Position numbers and translations under genes: made by a program. The notes beneath the pieces are model-generated. The model was given only the letters and a program-made list of their open reading frames with translations, was not told the DNA's origin and did not search any database. 64,000 bases of DNA from JAOUEA01 sp040882605 (lineage in GTDB: Bacteria > Actinomycetota > UBA4738 > HRBIN12): contig JBBEAY010000062.1 of NCBI GenBank assembly GCA_040882605.1, positions 11,679-75,678 on the forward strand. The letters run 5' to 3'. Each line of letters opens with the position of its first letter. The stretch's first letter is position 1. Positions 15,807-24,186 of the stretch are shown one piece after another.

Positions 15807-16675
15807 GTCTTGCCTCCTCTTCGCTTGCTCTTGTCGATCCGGGCCTTGATGTCGCGGACCCCTGGGACCTTCAGACCCAGGGCCCCGGCCACCTCGAGGG
15901 CCGCACGATGCACCCGCTCGATGTCTTCGCACACCCGCGCCGGGGACAGGCGGGCGCTGGGGCCGGCCACACCCAGCGCACAGACCGCACCGCCGTCATC
16001 GTTGAGGACGGGAACCGCGACTCCCCACACACCGACGTTGGTCTCTTCGTAGCTGCCGGCCCATCCTCGGTCCCTTATCCGATCAAGCTCTTCGCGCAAC
16101 GATCGGGGGTCGGTGATCGTCGCGTGACAGAGCTCCTCGAGCGGTCCTTCCAAGATCCTGTCGATCGCGCGGGCGTCCAAGAAGGCGAGCAGCGCCTTCT
16201 GCGACGCGCCGGCGTGCAGGGGCAGCCGCCGGCCCGGCGACACCGACAACCGGAGTGACTGCGAAGTCTCGACCCGTTCGAGGCATGACCCGCCCTCCTG
16301 CCCCGGCGAGACGACGGTGAGCAGGGCCGTCTCGCCGGTGTCGCGCGAGAGGTCCTGTAGCACGGGCATCGCGACGGCGCGCAGGTCAACGACCGAGCGC
16401 GCTCGGTCGCCCAGACGAAGCGACGCCAGGCCGAGCCGGAACCGCTTCGACGTTTCGTCCTGGCTGACGTAGCCGTAGCGCTTCAGCGCCATGAGGATCC
16501 TGTGAGCGGTGGGAACGGGCAACCCGACGGCCCGCGCGACCTCCGAGGCGGTCCACTCCGCGTGGTCCTCGTCGAACAGCTCGAGGATCGAGAACGTTCT
16601 TGCCAGCACCCGGAACGATGTCGCGTTGGAGGCGGTTCCGGCTCGACCCTTCCCGGTCGTCGTGGTGGGGGTCAC
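15803..16675 (-). CDS. IclR-family transcriptional regulator
   Basis: 290 residues: an N-terminal winged helix (ILELFDEDHAEWTASEVARAVGLPVPTAHRILMALKRYGYV, read as two halves around residues 31-70) and the IclR effector domain (LPLHAGASQKALLAFLD, WAGSYEETNVGVWGVAVPVLND, ALGVAGPSARL). IclR proteins sense small carbon acids. It sits 18 bp after the ALDH stop in the same transcript, and the divergent operon at 18.2 kb has a dyad at its ribosome site. So it probably controls both arms. The GTG at 16675 lacks a clear Shine-Dalgarno, so a later start is possible. Confidence 0.92.
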   Translation of the reverse strand: MTPTTTTGKGRAGTASNATSFRVLARTFSILELFDEDHAEWTASEVARAVGLPVPTAHRILMALKRYGYVSQDETSKRFRLGLASLRLGDRARSVVDLRAVAMPVLQDLSRDTGETALLTVVSPGQEGGSCLERVETSQSLRLSVSPGRRLPLHAGASQKALLAFLDARAIDRILEGPLEELCHATITDPRSLREELDRIRDRGWAGSYEETNVGVWGVAVPVLNDDGGAVCALGVAGPSARLSPARVCEDIERVHRAALEVAGALGLKVPGVRDIKARIDKSKRRGGKT

Positions 16676-16693
16676 GGTGCTCGGTCGTTCGTC

Positions 16694-18121
16694 CTAGATG
16701 TGGACGACGACCATCCGCTCCTCGGTCATCTCGCGGACCGCGTCGTGCGGGCCTTCCTTCGTGTTGCCCGATGCCTTCGTGCCGCCGTAGGGCATCTGAT
16801 CGACCCGGAACTGTGGCGCCTGGTTGATCATCACGCTTCCGAAGCGCAGCCGGTCGATCGCCGTCATCGCGCTCGGCAGGTCGCGCGTGAAGATGCCGGC
16901 CTGCAGGCCGTACTCGGTGCCGTTGGCGAGCGCGATCGCCTCGTCGAGACTCTCGAACGGCGCCACTGCGACCACGGGCCCGAAGACCTCGTTCTTCCAC
17001 ACGGGCTGGTCGAAGCCGACCTCGTCGAGCACGACCGGGCGCAGGTGGCCGTCTCCGAATGTTCCTCCCGCGAGCCGTTGGGCGCCGGCATCCACGGCGG
17101 ACTCGACCCAATCCTCGACCCGAGCGCGAGCCTGCGGAGTGATGGAAGGCCCGATGTCGGTCTCTGGGTCTGACGGGTCGCCCGCCCTCTGGGCTCCGGC
17201 GGCGGCCGAGAGCTTCTCAACGAACGAGCTGTGCACGTCTCTGTGGACCATCACGCGCTGCACGCTGATGCACGACTGCCCCGCGAACGCGTACCCGCTG
17301 GCGGCCGACGTCGTCGCGGCCGCGTCGAGGTCGGCGTCGGCGCAGACGATCACAGGGGTCGAGTTCCCGAGCTCGAGGGTGACGCGTTTGCGAGCCGCCT
17401 TGGCCTTCAGTTCCCAGCCGAGCGCTGCCGATCCGGTGAAGGTGAGCAGACCGACACGATCGTCGGCGATCAGCGCATCGGCGATCGGACCGGGCTCGCC
17501 CACCAGAACCGACATCCATGCGGGCGGGAGTCCCGCCCGATGGAAGGCGCGGACCAGCTCGATCGCGGCGAGCGGCGCCTTGTCGGCGGGCTTGAGCACG
17601 ACGCCACATCCGGCCGCGACCGCCGGCCCGATCTTGTGCGCTGCCAATGTGAGCGGGAAGTTGAAGGGTGTGATCGCCGCGACCACGCCGACGGGCACCC
17701 GCACGGTGAACCCGAGGTGGCCGACACCCGCCGGGTGAGCGTCGAGAGGGATGCCTCTGCCGGCCAGGGTTCGTGCCTCCGCCGCCGAGAAGATCAAGGT
17801 CTGGACGCAGCGATCGGCCTCCATGAGGGCCTGCTTATACGGCTTGCCGTTCTCCCCCGAGATCATGCGTGCGAACGCTTCCCGTCGATCGCGGACCTCT
17901 TCGGCGACACGGTCAAGTATCTCGGCGCGCTCCCACGCCGCAAGGCCCGCCTGCATCGCATCCCACGCCGCGTCGATCGAGGAGCGGGCCGCTTCGGGGC
18001 CCAGCCAGGGCACGGCGCCAACGAGGCGGTCGTCCCAGGGAGAGCGGACCTCGAAGGGTTCGCCCTCCGCCACGTCGTTGCCTGCCACGACGAGAGGCGT
18101 CATCTGCGGTGCGGTCGACAT
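16694..18121 (-). CDS. NAD(P)-dependent aldehyde dehydrogenase
   Basis: 475 residues. ITPFNFPLTLAAHKIGPAVAAG is the Rossmann approach, LTFTGSAALGWELKAKA the cofactor loop, VTLELGNSTPVIV carries the general-base Glu, and AFAGQSCISVQRV the nucleophilic Cys; KNEVFGPVVAVAPF follows. The FAGQSCISVQR pattern resembles lactaldehyde/phosphonoacetaldehyde-type ALDHs rather than betaine-aldehyde types. It oxidises an aldehyde to the acid. ATG 18121 has AGGAGGA about 9 nt upstream. First gene of the minus-strand operon with IclR, SDR and EamA, and divergent from the DUF6282 operon. Confidence 0.94.
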   Translation of the reverse strand: MSTAPQMTPLVVAGNDVAEGEPFEVRSPWDDRLVGAVPWLGPEAARSSIDAAWDAMQAGLAAWERAEILDRVAEEVRDRREAFARMISGENGKPYKQALMEADRCVQTLIFSAAEARTLAGRGIPLDAHPAGVGHLGFTVRVPVGVVAAITPFNFPLTLAAHKIGPAVAAGCGVVLKPADKAPLAAIELVRAFHRAGLPPAWMSVLVGEPGPIADALIADDRVGLLTFTGSAALGWELKAKAARKRVTLELGNSTPVIVCADADLDAAATTSAASGYAFAGQSCISVQRVMVHRDVHSSFVEKLSAAAGAQRAGDPSDPETDIGPSITPQARARVEDWVESAVDAGAQRLAGGTFGDGHLRPVVLDEVGFDQPVWKNEVFGPVVAVAPFESLDEAIALANGTEYGLQAGIFTRDLPSAMTAIDRLRFGSVMINQAPQFRVDQMPYGGTKASGNTKEGPHDAVREMTEERMVVVHI

Positions 18122-18150
18122 CGAACGGGTCCTCCTTCGCTGCCCTCGGG

Positions 18151-18221
18151 TTGACCGGCAACGCTCGGATGGTAACATGCGCCATCTCGGCAGTCGAAAG
18201 AGCTTCTCATCAAGTGAGAAG
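18151..18221 (+). promoter_or_regulatory. Promoter of the DUF6282 operon with a dyad over the ribosome site
   Basis: TTGACC at 18151-18156 and TAACAT at 18173-18178 with a 16-bp spacer form a good housekeeping promoter. Downstream, CTTCTCA (18203-18209) and TGAGAAG (18215-18221) make a 7-bp inverted repeat with a 5-nt loop. The right arm overlaps the AGAAGG-type ribosome site for GTG 18234. The dyad could be an operator for the IclR protein or an RNA hairpin that hides the ribosome site. Confidence 0.5.
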
Positions 18222-18233
18222 GGACAGGTACCC

Positions 18234-19193
18234 GTGGATCGACCCGATCTCGAGCTCCTGCGTGGCGCGATCGACATGCACGCGCACACCGGGCCCGCGC
18301 TCTTCCGCAGGCATATCGATGACGCCGCGTTGGCCGAGTACGCCATCCGCTACGGCATGCGCGGCTTCGTCCTGAAGGATCACGACGCATCGACCACTGG
18401 GCGCGCCTACTACGTGAACCGCATGTTCCCTGAGGTCGAGTCCTTCGGGGCCGTCGTGCTGAACCGCTCGGTCGGCGGGCTGAACCCGTACGTGGCGGAA
18501 GCAGCGATCCACTACGGGGCTCGCGTCGTGTGGATGCCTTCGAACCACTCGAAGTACCACGCCGAGTTCTTCAACATGCCCGACTACCCGCAGTTCGGCC
18601 GCCCGAAGCCGCAGCTGCCGGGCGATGGCGTCACGGTCTTCGAAGACGATGGGCTCACCCTCACATCGGCTGCGCGGACGATCTGCGAGGTAGTGGCCGC
18701 CAACGACGTCGCGCTCGCGACGGGACACCTGTCGTTGCCCGAGATCCGGGCGCTCCAGGGTGCGGCGAATGCGGCGGGAGTGAAGCACTTCATCGTCACC
18801 CACGCCAACTGGTCGCTCTGCAGGCTCGACGTTGCCGTGCAGAAGGAGCTGATAGAGGAAGGAGCGACGATCGAGTACGTGGCGTGCTCATGCGTGTCGC
18901 CGATCTTCTGGGAGCAGCAGCCGGGCGAGCTCGCGGAATGGATCATCGAGCTGCAAGGCGAACACCTCGTGTTCGGTTCCGATCTCGGTCAGTTCGCAGG
19001 CCCTCCCCATCCCGAAGGCCTGCGCATGCTCCTGGCAGCCCTCCTCGACGTGGGAGTGCCCTACGAGTACCTCGAGAAGATGACGAAGCGCAATCCCGAG
19101 CGCGTGCTGGGTCTCGAGGCGGGCTGGACGCCCGCGATCGAGCCGTCGCTGCCCGACCTGACGCCGGCGCGCCCCGAGGGTTCGCACCCATGA
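18234..19193 (+). CDS. DUF6282 family putative metal-dependent hydrolase
   Basis: 319 residues. An amidohydrolase-like TIM barrel is suggested by the order of metal-binding motifs: IDMHAHTGP (residues about 13-21), VLKDHDAST, WMPSNHSKYH, ALATGHLSL, FIVTHANWS and LVFGSDLGQF. The family is named DUF6282 and has no firm assigned substrate. GTG 18234 follows AGAAGGGAC. The stop overlaps the aminotransferase ATG (ATGA). As first gene of a seven-gene catabolic operon it may open a ring or cleave an amide or lactone. Confidence 0.7.
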   Translation: MDRPDLELLRGAIDMHAHTGPALFRRHIDDAALAEYAIRYGMRGFVLKDHDASTTGRAYYVNRMFPEVESFGAVVLNRSVGGLNPYVAEAAIHYGARVVWMPSNHSKYHAEFFNMPDYPQFGRPKPQLPGDGVTVFEDDGLTLTSAARTICEVVAANDVALATGHLSLPEIRALQGAANAAGVKHFIVTHANWSLCRLDVAVQKELIEEGATIEYVACSCVSPIFWEQQPGELAEWIIELQGEHLVFGSDLGQFAGPPHPEGLRMLLAALLDVGVPYEYLEKMTKRNPERVLGLEAGWTPAIEPSLPDLTPARPEGSHP

Positions 19194-20488
19194 CTTCGTT
19201 CTGGCACCCGTTCGCCGACATGGCTGCGGTGGAGGTCTCCGGCGAGCTGTCGATCGTGAGGGGAGAGGGTTCGCACGTCTGGGACGCGGGCGGTCGTCGC
19301 TACCTCGACGCCACGGCGAGCCTCTGGTACTGCAACGTGGGGCACGGGCGCTCCGAGATCGCCGATGCGGTCGCGAGGCAGATGCGCGAGCTCGAAGCGT
19401 TCTCCACGTTCCAGGATCTCACGAACCCGGTGGTCGACGAGCTCGTCGAGCGCATCGCTCGGATCGCTCCAGTTGCCGGCTCGAAGGTGTTCCTGACGAG
19501 TGGTGGCTCGGACTCGATCGATACGGCCACGAAGATGGTCCGCCGGTACTGGCACCTGCGTGGACAGCCCGAGCGCCAGGTGCTGATCCGGCGAGAGCGC
19601 GCGTATCACGGCATGCACGCCGCTGGGACCGCGCTCGGCGGTATCCCCGCCAACGCCGTTGGGCACGGCTCGTTGCTTCCCGACGTGGTTGAGGTTCTGT
19701 GGGACGACGCCGACTCGCTCCGCGCCACGATCGCCGGGTTGGAAGGGAAGGCCGCCGCCTTCTTCTGCGAGCCGATCATCGGCGCCGGCGGTGTATTCGC
19801 TCCGCCGGCCGGATACCTAGAAGCGGTTCGGCGAGTGTGCCGCGACGCCGGGGTCCTCTTCATCGCCGATGAGGTGATCACCGGATTCGGCCGGACCGGC
19901 GAGTGGTTCGCGAGCACGCGTTGGAATCTCGAGCCCGACCTGGTCACCTGCGCGAAGGGCATCACCAGTGGTTACTTGCCGCTCGGCGCAGTGATCGCGG
20001 CGCCGACGGTCTGGGAGCCCTTCTATGCGGAAGGGGCCGGCATGTGGCGGCACGGCTACACCTACTCCGGACATGCCGCCGTGGCTGCGGCCGCGATCGC
20101 GAACCTCGACATCGTCGAACGTGAGCAGCTGCTTGCGCGAGCGGTCGAGCTCGAGGGCATGCTCGCCGAGGGGCTCGGCGCGTTGGCCGGCCACGAGCTC
20201 GTGAGCGAGGTGCGTGCCGGCACGGGCGTCCTCGCCGCCGTGCAGATCGATCCATCGCGGCTCGAGGCGGACCCCGGGTTGGTCCAGGCGATCGTGCCGG
20301 CCTGTCGCGCGAACAGCGTGATGACGCGGACGCTGGTGACGGGCGCCATCCACATCTCCCCTCCGCTCGTGCTCCAGGACGAGGAGATCGATGAGCTGGT
20401 GAGCGGCCTCTGGGGAGCGCTCGATGACCTTCGGCGTTCTTCCGAGCGGCAGCTCGCCCATCAGACGGAGCCCGGCGAACCCCGATGA
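19190..20488 (+). CDS. Class III PLP aminotransferase
   Basis: 432 residues, fold-type I subclass III. It shows LDATASLWYCNVGHGR, FLTSGGSDSIDTATKM (phosphate-cup), RAYHGMHAAGTALGG, FIADEVITGFGRTGEWFA with the PLP Asp, and TCAKGITSGYLPLGAV with the Schiff-base Lys256. Such enzymes move amino groups from omega-amino acids, diamines or alanine to an oxo-acid. It overlaps the DUF6282 stop and precedes the molybdenum hydroxylase genes by 13 nt. It is a different branch from the HemL-like aminotransferase in the same operon. Confidence 0.92.
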   Translation: MTSFWHPFADMAAVEVSGELSIVRGEGSHVWDAGGRRYLDATASLWYCNVGHGRSEIADAVARQMRELEAFSTFQDLTNPVVDELVERIARIAPVAGSKVFLTSGGSDSIDTATKMVRRYWHLRGQPERQVLIRRERAYHGMHAAGTALGGIPANAVGHGSLLPDVVEVLWDDADSLRATIAGLEGKAAAFFCEPIIGAGGVFAPPAGYLEAVRRVCRDAGVLFIADEVITGFGRTGEWFASTRWNLEPDLVTCAKGITSGYLPLGAVIAAPTVWEPFYAEGAGMWRHGYTYSGHAAVAAAAIANLDIVEREQLLARAVELEGMLAEGLGALAGHELVSEVRAGTGVLAAVQIDPSRLEADPGLVQAIVPACRANSVMTRTLVTGAIHISPPLVLQDEEIDELVSGLWGALDDLRRSSERQLAHQTEPGEPR

Positions 20489-20501
20489 CGAGGATCGACC
20501 C

Positions 20502-21362
20502 GTGTTCGTGAAGCCGTTCCGCTACGTGCGCGCCGAGAGCTTGGCGCAGGCGTGTGAGGTTCTTCGAACGGCCGATGGGACGGCGAAGGTCATCGCGGGA
20601 GGCCAGAGCTTGCTGCCCATGGCCAACCTCGGCCTGCTCGACCTCGAGGCCGTCGTCGACATCGGCAGCGTGGAAGGCCATCGAGGAGTGGATGAGAACG
20701 ACGGGTTCCTCACGATCGGCGCGCTCACCCGACACCGCGATCTGGAGCGCGACCCGACGCTGATCGCGCAACAGCCTCTGATCCCGGCGGCGACCTCTTG
20801 GATCGGATCCGCCCGCATCCGCACGCGGGGCACGCTGGGCGGTTCCCTCGCTCACTCGGACCCCGCGGCTGAGCTGCCGCTCGTCATGACGGCCCTCGGG
20901 GCCGAGTACGAGCTCACGACCGCAAGCTCCACCCGTGTCGTTCGGGCGGACGAGTTCCACGTCTCGTACTTCACGAACGCGCTCGCGGAGGACGAGCTGA
21001 TCGCGGCCGTGCGCGTGCCGGCCCTTGGCCCCGGCTGGGGGTGGGGCTTCGCCGAGATCTCCCGGCGGCGGGGCGATTTCGCGATCGCCGCCGCCGCAGC
21101 GCTCGCGCGTGTCGCGGACGGCCACGTCGTCGAAGCACGCCTCGCGCTCGGCGGCGTGCACGAGCGGCCGATGCGGCTCGCAGACATCGAGAGCGCCACG
21201 ACGGGGGCGTCGGCATCCGAGCTCGACGCTCGTATCGGGCCCGTCGAGGGGCTGCAAGCCGTGAGTGATACGAGCGCAACGGCCGAGCATCGAACGCACG
21301 TGGCTCGGGTGCTCGCGCTTCGGGCGCTGACCGACGCGGTTCGACGTGGGGAAGCTGCGTGA
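20502..21362 (+). CDS. Molybdenum hydroxylase FAD-binding (medium) subunit
   Basis: 286 residues of the CoxM/XdhB type: FVKPFRYVRAES at the start, the FAD pyrophosphate loops AGGQSLLPMANLGL (about residues 32-45) and GTLGGSLAHSDPAAELP (about 110-126), and the CODH C-terminal domain EISRRRGDFAIAAAAAL. It relays electrons from the 2Fe-2S clusters to NAD or another acceptor. GTG 20502 was chosen because CONSENSUS domain start and a CGAGGAT ribosome site fit; the frame is open further up. It overlaps the small subunit by GTGA. Confidence 0.92.
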   Translation: MFVKPFRYVRAESLAQACEVLRTADGTAKVIAGGQSLLPMANLGLLDLEAVVDIGSVEGHRGVDENDGFLTIGALTRHRDLERDPTLIAQQPLIPAATSWIGSARIRTRGTLGGSLAHSDPAAELPLVMTALGAEYELTTASSTRVVRADEFHVSYFTNALAEDELIAAVRVPALGPGWGWGFAEISRRRGDFAIAAAAALARVADGHVVEARLALGGVHERPMRLADIESATTGASASELDARIGPVEGLQAVSDTSATAEHRTHVARVLALRALTDAVRRGEAA

Positions 21363-21844
21363 GCTCGGCGCACGAAGTGGAGACATCGTTGAAGGTGAAC
21401 GGGGTGGCCGTGAAGGAAACGGCCGGCGCTCATCTGTCCCTTCTCCGCTGGCTCCGGGACATCGCCGGAGTCACCGACCCCAAGTACGGCTGCGGTGAGG
21501 GCGTGTGTGGAACATGCACGGTGCTGGTAGATGGCGAGCCGGTGTCTGCCTGCATCGTCCTCGCGGCACAGGTCGACGGGGCCGCCGTCACCACGGCGGC
21601 GGGCTTGTGCGAGCCCGACGGGTCGCTCGGTCCGTTGCAGAGGGCCTTTCACGAGTGTCACGCAGCCCAATGTGGGTTCTGCACCCCTGGCATGTTGATG
21701 TGTGCGGCCTCGATGCTCGGCGAGGCCGACCACACGCTTGAGCGCCACGAGATCAGGGAAGGACTGCACGGCAACCTGTGCCGATGCACCGGGTACGGCC
21801 CGATCGTCGACGCGATCGACGCCGCTCAGGGATCCGCGCCATGA
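21359..21844 (+). CDS. Molybdenum hydroxylase 2Fe-2S (small) subunit
   Basis: 161 residues. The plant-type cluster site is YGCGEGVCGTCTVLVDGEPVSAC (shown here in part: CGEGVCGTC plus a downstream Cys), and the second cluster has CHAAQCGFCTPGM and GNLCRCTGY, so all eight cysteines are kept. It transfers electrons from the Mo site to FAD. The GTG overlaps the FAD subunit stop and the TGA overlaps the large-subunit ATG, giving a coupled three-gene block. Confidence 0.95.
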   Translation: MSSAHEVETSLKVNGVAVKETAGAHLSLLRWLRDIAGVTDPKYGCGEGVCGTCTVLVDGEPVSACIVLAAQVDGAAVTTAAGLCEPDGSLGPLQRAFHECHAAQCGFCTPGMLMCAASMLGEADHTLERHEIREGLHGNLCRCTGYGPIVDAIDAAQGSAP

Positions 21845-24186
21845 GCGAAGTGCGGACCTCCAAGCTCGACGAGCTGCGTGTGGTGCACCAGCCCCTTCCC
21901 CGTCACGATCAGGCCGAGAAGATCGCCGGCACCACGAAGTTCGCCGGCGATCTGGCGTTCGCCGGCATGCTCCATGCCTGCGTGGTCCGGTCGCAGGTGC
22001 CGAGCGCGACGATCACGCGCCGCGACGGCGACGACGCCCGGCGGGTTCCCGGAGTCGTCGCCGTGCTGTTCGGCGAGGACGTGCCCAACAACGAGATCCG
22101 GGTCGACGTGCCGGGCCAGACGGTGGTGGTCGGAGCGTTCCGGGCATCGATGCAGGTGCTGGCGACCGACCGCGTCCGGTTCCACGGGGAACCGGTCGCG
22201 CTGGTGATCGCCGAGACCGAGGACGCGCTCGCCGTGGCGCGCGAGCTGGTGACGATCGAGTTCGATGACCTGCCCGTGGTGAGCGATCCGGAGCAAGCCC
22301 TCGCCGCCGGCGCCTTCCAGGTGCATGACGGCGGCAACCTGCTGGCAGAGTGGCGGATCGACCGGGGCGACGTGGATCCCGCGTTCGATCGAGCGGACGT
22401 CGTCGTCGAGGACGAATACCGCACGCAGTTCGTCGATCACGCCTACCTCGAGCCGGAAGCCGGAGTCGGGTGGCTCGACGACGACGGGGTGCTGACCCTC
22501 CGCGTGGCGACGCAGGTGGTCGAGCACTACCGCGACGTCGCGAAGATCCTCGGAGTGCCGGATTCCAAAGTCCGCGTCATCGCGCCCTACGTCGGTGGAG
22601 GATTCGGGGGCAAAGAAGACATGACCGTCGAGCCCTACGTCGCCCTGGCCGTCTGGCACACACGCCGGCCGGTCCGCATGCAGTGGACGCGCAACGAGTC
22701 GCTGCTGGCCCGCGCCAAGCGTCATCGCAACGTGATGCGTTACCGCACCGCGGCCTCGGCCGACGGCACGCTGCTCGCCCACGACATCGACATCCTCTCC
22801 GATGCCGGTGCGTACGCGTACCTCTCAGCGCTCGTGCTCCTTTACTCGACAGTGCACGCCTGTGGACCGTACCGGGTGGGCAACGTGCGCATCCGCGCGA
22901 GGACGGCGTATACGAACAACCCGCCGACCTCGGCGTTCCGAGGCTTCGGCGGCATGCAGATGGTGCTCGGGTACGAATCGCAGATCGACGAGGTCGCCAG
23001 ACGTCTCGAGATCGACCCGGGCGAGATCCGTAAGCGCAACGCGCTCGCCCGCGGCGACCGCCTGCCGGTCGGTCAGGAGCTGATCACCGAGGTCCAGCTC
23101 GCGCAGACGATCGATGCCGTGCGCGAGCGGGCGGGCGGCAAGCCCACCCCCGCTGGTCCTCGCAAGCGCACCGGACGGGCGATCGCCTCGAACATGCAGT
23201 CCTACGGGCGGCTCGTGTGGTTGAATGACTCCGCCGCTGCGTGGATCGGGTTCCAGATGGACGGATCGGCGACGGTGCGCTGTGGCGTCCCGGATATCGG
23301 TGGCGGCCAGGCCTCGTCGCTCGCACAGATCGCGTCCGAGATCCTGGCGGTCGACATCGACCGGATCAGCGTGCATTTCGGCGACAGCGCGCTCACGCCT
23401 TTGGCGGGCACGACGACGGCGACTCGTCAGCTGCTGATGTCGGGCAACGCCACCTACGAGGCGGCCACGATGCTGCGCGACGGCATGCTCGGTGCCGTCG
23501 GCGACGAAACCGGTCAGGCGTTCGATTCGCTGCGCATGACGCCTCAGGGAGTGCTCGGGCCCGACGTCACCATGCCGCTCGTCGACGTGTTGCAGCTGTG
23601 CCGGCGTCGGAGCGTTCCGATCGAGGCGCTGGGCACGCACTTCGGCCCCAAGGGAAGAGAGGTCACCCGAGACCTCGAGGGCGGGCGCATCTTCCCCGAC
23701 TTCACGTTCGGCACGCACCTCGCCGACGTCGAGGTCGACATCGACACGGGTGAAGTGGAGATCCTCCGGTACATCGCGGCCCACGACGTGGGCCGGGCGA
23801 TCAACCCTCTCTCGGTGGCGGGGCAGATCTCGGGTGCCGCCGTGCAGGGCATAGGGCAGGTGCTCCTCGAGGAGGTCGTGATGCAGGATGGCGTCAATCT
23901 CACCCCGGGTCTGTTCCAGTACCTGATACCCACCGCGACCGACGTGCCCGACATCGAGACCCTGATCCTTGAATCGGGCGAAGGCCTCGGGCCCTTCGGC
24001 GCCCGCGGCATCGGCGAGCCTCCCATCGGCCCCCCGCTCGGAGCGATCCCCGCGGCCATCGCCGATGCGATCGGCGTTCGCCCCACGACACTTCCCATCA
24101 CACCCGAACGCGTGCTTTCGTGTATCGCGGCGGCGACCGCCGCCGCTGGGGTGCGGGGAGCCTCACAGGAGGGAGCGAAGTCATGA
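21841..24186 (+). CDS. Molybdenum hydroxylase large subunit (xanthine dehydrogenase/aldehyde oxidase family)
   Basis: 781 residues. Domains: aldehyde-oxidase a/b hammerhead (IAGTTKFAGDL on), then molybdopterin-binding motifs GGGFGGKE, NPPTSAFRGFGGMQ, VRCGVPDIGGGQ and GARGIGEPPIGPP with the catalytic Glu726. The AFRGFGG loop is that of xanthine/aldehyde-type enzymes; it is not the AYXCSFR loop of form I CO dehydrogenase, so CO oxidation is unlikely. It hydroxylates a ring or aldehyde carbon with water oxygen. ATG 21841 overlaps the small subunit stop; the 3' end overlaps the HemL-like gene. Substrate unknown; an N-heterocycle or aldehyde would fit the context. Confidence 0.93.
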   Translation: MSEVRTSKLDELRVVHQPLPRHDQAEKIAGTTKFAGDLAFAGMLHACVVRSQVPSATITRRDGDDARRVPGVVAVLFGEDVPNNEIRVDVPGQTVVVGAFRASMQVLATDRVRFHGEPVALVIAETEDALAVARELVTIEFDDLPVVSDPEQALAAGAFQVHDGGNLLAEWRIDRGDVDPAFDRADVVVEDEYRTQFVDHAYLEPEAGVGWLDDDGVLTLRVATQVVEHYRDVAKILGVPDSKVRVIAPYVGGGFGGKEDMTVEPYVALAVWHTRRPVRMQWTRNESLLARAKRHRNVMRYRTAASADGTLLAHDIDILSDAGAYAYLSALVLLYSTVHACGPYRVGNVRIRARTAYTNNPPTSAFRGFGGMQMVLGYESQIDEVARRLEIDPGEIRKRNALARGDRLPVGQELITEVQLAQTIDAVRERAGGKPTPAGPRKRTGRAIASNMQSYGRLVWLNDSAAAWIGFQMDGSATVRCGVPDIGGGQASSLAQIASEILAVDIDRISVHFGDSALTPLAGTTTATRQLLMSGNATYEAATMLRDGMLGAVGDETGQAFDSLRMTPQGVLGPDVTMPLVDVLQLCRRRSVPIEALGTHFGPKGREVTRDLEGGRIFPDFTFGTHLADVEVDIDTGEVEILRYIAAHDVGRAINPLSVAGQISGAAVQGIGQVLLEEVVMQDGVNLTPGLFQYLIPTATDVPDIETLILESGEGLGPFGARGIGEPPIGPPLGAIPAAIADAIGVRPTTLPITPERVLSCIAAATAAAGVRGASQEGAKS

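Noticed and set aside
21841..24186. Aerobic CO dehydrogenase large subunit (CoxL)
   Set aside because: The active-site loop is AFRGFGG, not AYXCSFR, so the xanthine/aldehyde-type assignment is better.
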